From Candidatus Pelearchaeum maunauluense (lineage in GTDB: Archaea > Thermoproteota > Nitrososphaeria_A > Caldarchaeales > Caldarchaeaceae): a stretch of 49,476 nt of DNA. Below are positions 49,211 through 49,476 of the stretch, piece by piece. Position numbers and translations under genes: made by a program. The stretch spans positions 1 through 49,476 of the forward strand of contig JANVYQ010000012.1 of NCBI GenBank assembly GCA_030059675.1, read 5' to 3'. Within the stretch, counting starts at the first letter, position 1, and the number at the start of each line of letters is the position of its first letter. The notes under the pieces were generated by a model. The model was not told where the DNA came from, searched no databases, and saw only the letters and a program-made list of their open reading frames with translations.

Positions 49211-49476
49211 ATGAGCAGGAGGGCTGTTCTCATCAACATGGGTTTCGACCCCACGGCAAGCTTGGATATCGTATCTGCCATGTCCCTTTCATCTGGGGAT
49301 ATGCTGATCGCAGTTTATCCTAAGAGCGGTGATGAAGTCTCTAGACTCAGAAGCGAACAAGCAAGAACACAGATTAAGAACTACGTTAGCATGCTTAAAA
49401 CTACTGGACGAAACGTAAAATATGAAGAATTGGAATTAAATTTGGAAGACATAGCAACTGCGATAGATGTATTGTT
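49211..49476 (+). CDS. csa3: Csa3-like CARF regulator, N-terminal part (runs off the window)
   Basis: 88 residues seen: 'RRAVLINMGFDPTASLDIVS', 'SSGDMLIAVYPKSGDEVSRL', a Rossmann-like CARF start, as in Csa3 regulators of type I-A loci, which sense cyclic oligonucleotides and control cas or spacer-acquisition genes. The expected C-terminal winged helix lies outside the window. GGAG precedes the ATG. Confidence 0.65.
   Translation, partial: MSRRAVLINMGFDPTASLDIVSAMSLSSGDMLIAVYPKSGDEVSRLRSEQARTQIKNYVSMLKTTGRNVKYEELELNLEDIATAIDVL

Overview
The window reads as chromosome of a thermophilic archaeon of the Thermoproteota (crenarchaeal side). Support comes from a TFE-alpha gene, tRNA C56 methylase (Trm56), archease, archaeal-type ribosomal proteins (uL3, uL4, uL23, uL2, uS19), TATA boxes 20-30 nt before near-leaderless genes, frequent TTG/GTG starts, a type I-A cas operon, and a tRNA-Val(CAC) with two introns at non-canonical positions. 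Such multi-intron tRNAs are known from Thermoproteales and Thermofilales. The genus cannot be fixed from the sequence.

Layout. (1) 0-4.4 kb: a small membrane protein, HEPN/MNT pair 1, a thiolase divergent from a 3-hydroxyacyl-CoA dehydrogenase, a wHTH regulator with a membrane partner, and a frameshifted CxxC protein. (2) 4.45-6.6 kb: two complementary halves of IS605-type TnpB in opposite orientation around tRNA-Phe, with a 22-bp direct repeat and strong hairpins. (3) 6.6-13.5 kb: an orphan 422-aa gene, then a 'graveyard' of decayed genes (EamA transporter, BNR-repeat surface protein, Thr-rich stalk protein, TPR protein) around intact HEPN/MNT pair 2. (4) 13.5-16.2 kb: tRNA-Val(GAC), tfe, trm56, an MFS permease and the intron-bearing tRNA-Val(CAC). 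(5) 16.3-21.9 kb: a dead LAGLIDADG endonuclease between that tRNA and a degenerate copy of its 3' end, a coiled-coil PD-(D/E)XK protein, and HEPN/MNT pairs 3 and 4, each followed by a convergent decayed coiled-coil gene. (6) 22.0-32.4 kb: three cell-surface proteins with signal peptide and C-terminal anchor, including a 2,424-aa S-layer-like giant. (7) 32.4-39.8 kb: a nuclease-like paralogue, archease, a SPOUT methylase and a broken S10-type ribosomal operon carrying toxin-antitoxin relics. (8) 39.9-42.4 kb: more gene relics, HEPN/MNT pair 5 and a secreted matrixin-like metalloprotease. (9) 42.5-49.5 kb: a tightly overlapping type I-A interference operon (csa5-cas7-cas5-cas8a-cas3'-cas3'') with divergent cas6 and the start of a csa3-like regulator. 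No CRISPR array is present in the window.

The main theme is repeated arrival and decay of defence-type and mobile modules next to tRNA and ribosomal-protein genes. Five intact HEPN/MNT pairs coexist with a HEPN relic and an MNT relic, the latter inside the ribosomal operon. The three surface proteins probably work together as cell envelope. All names come from reading motifs by eye; no database search was possible.
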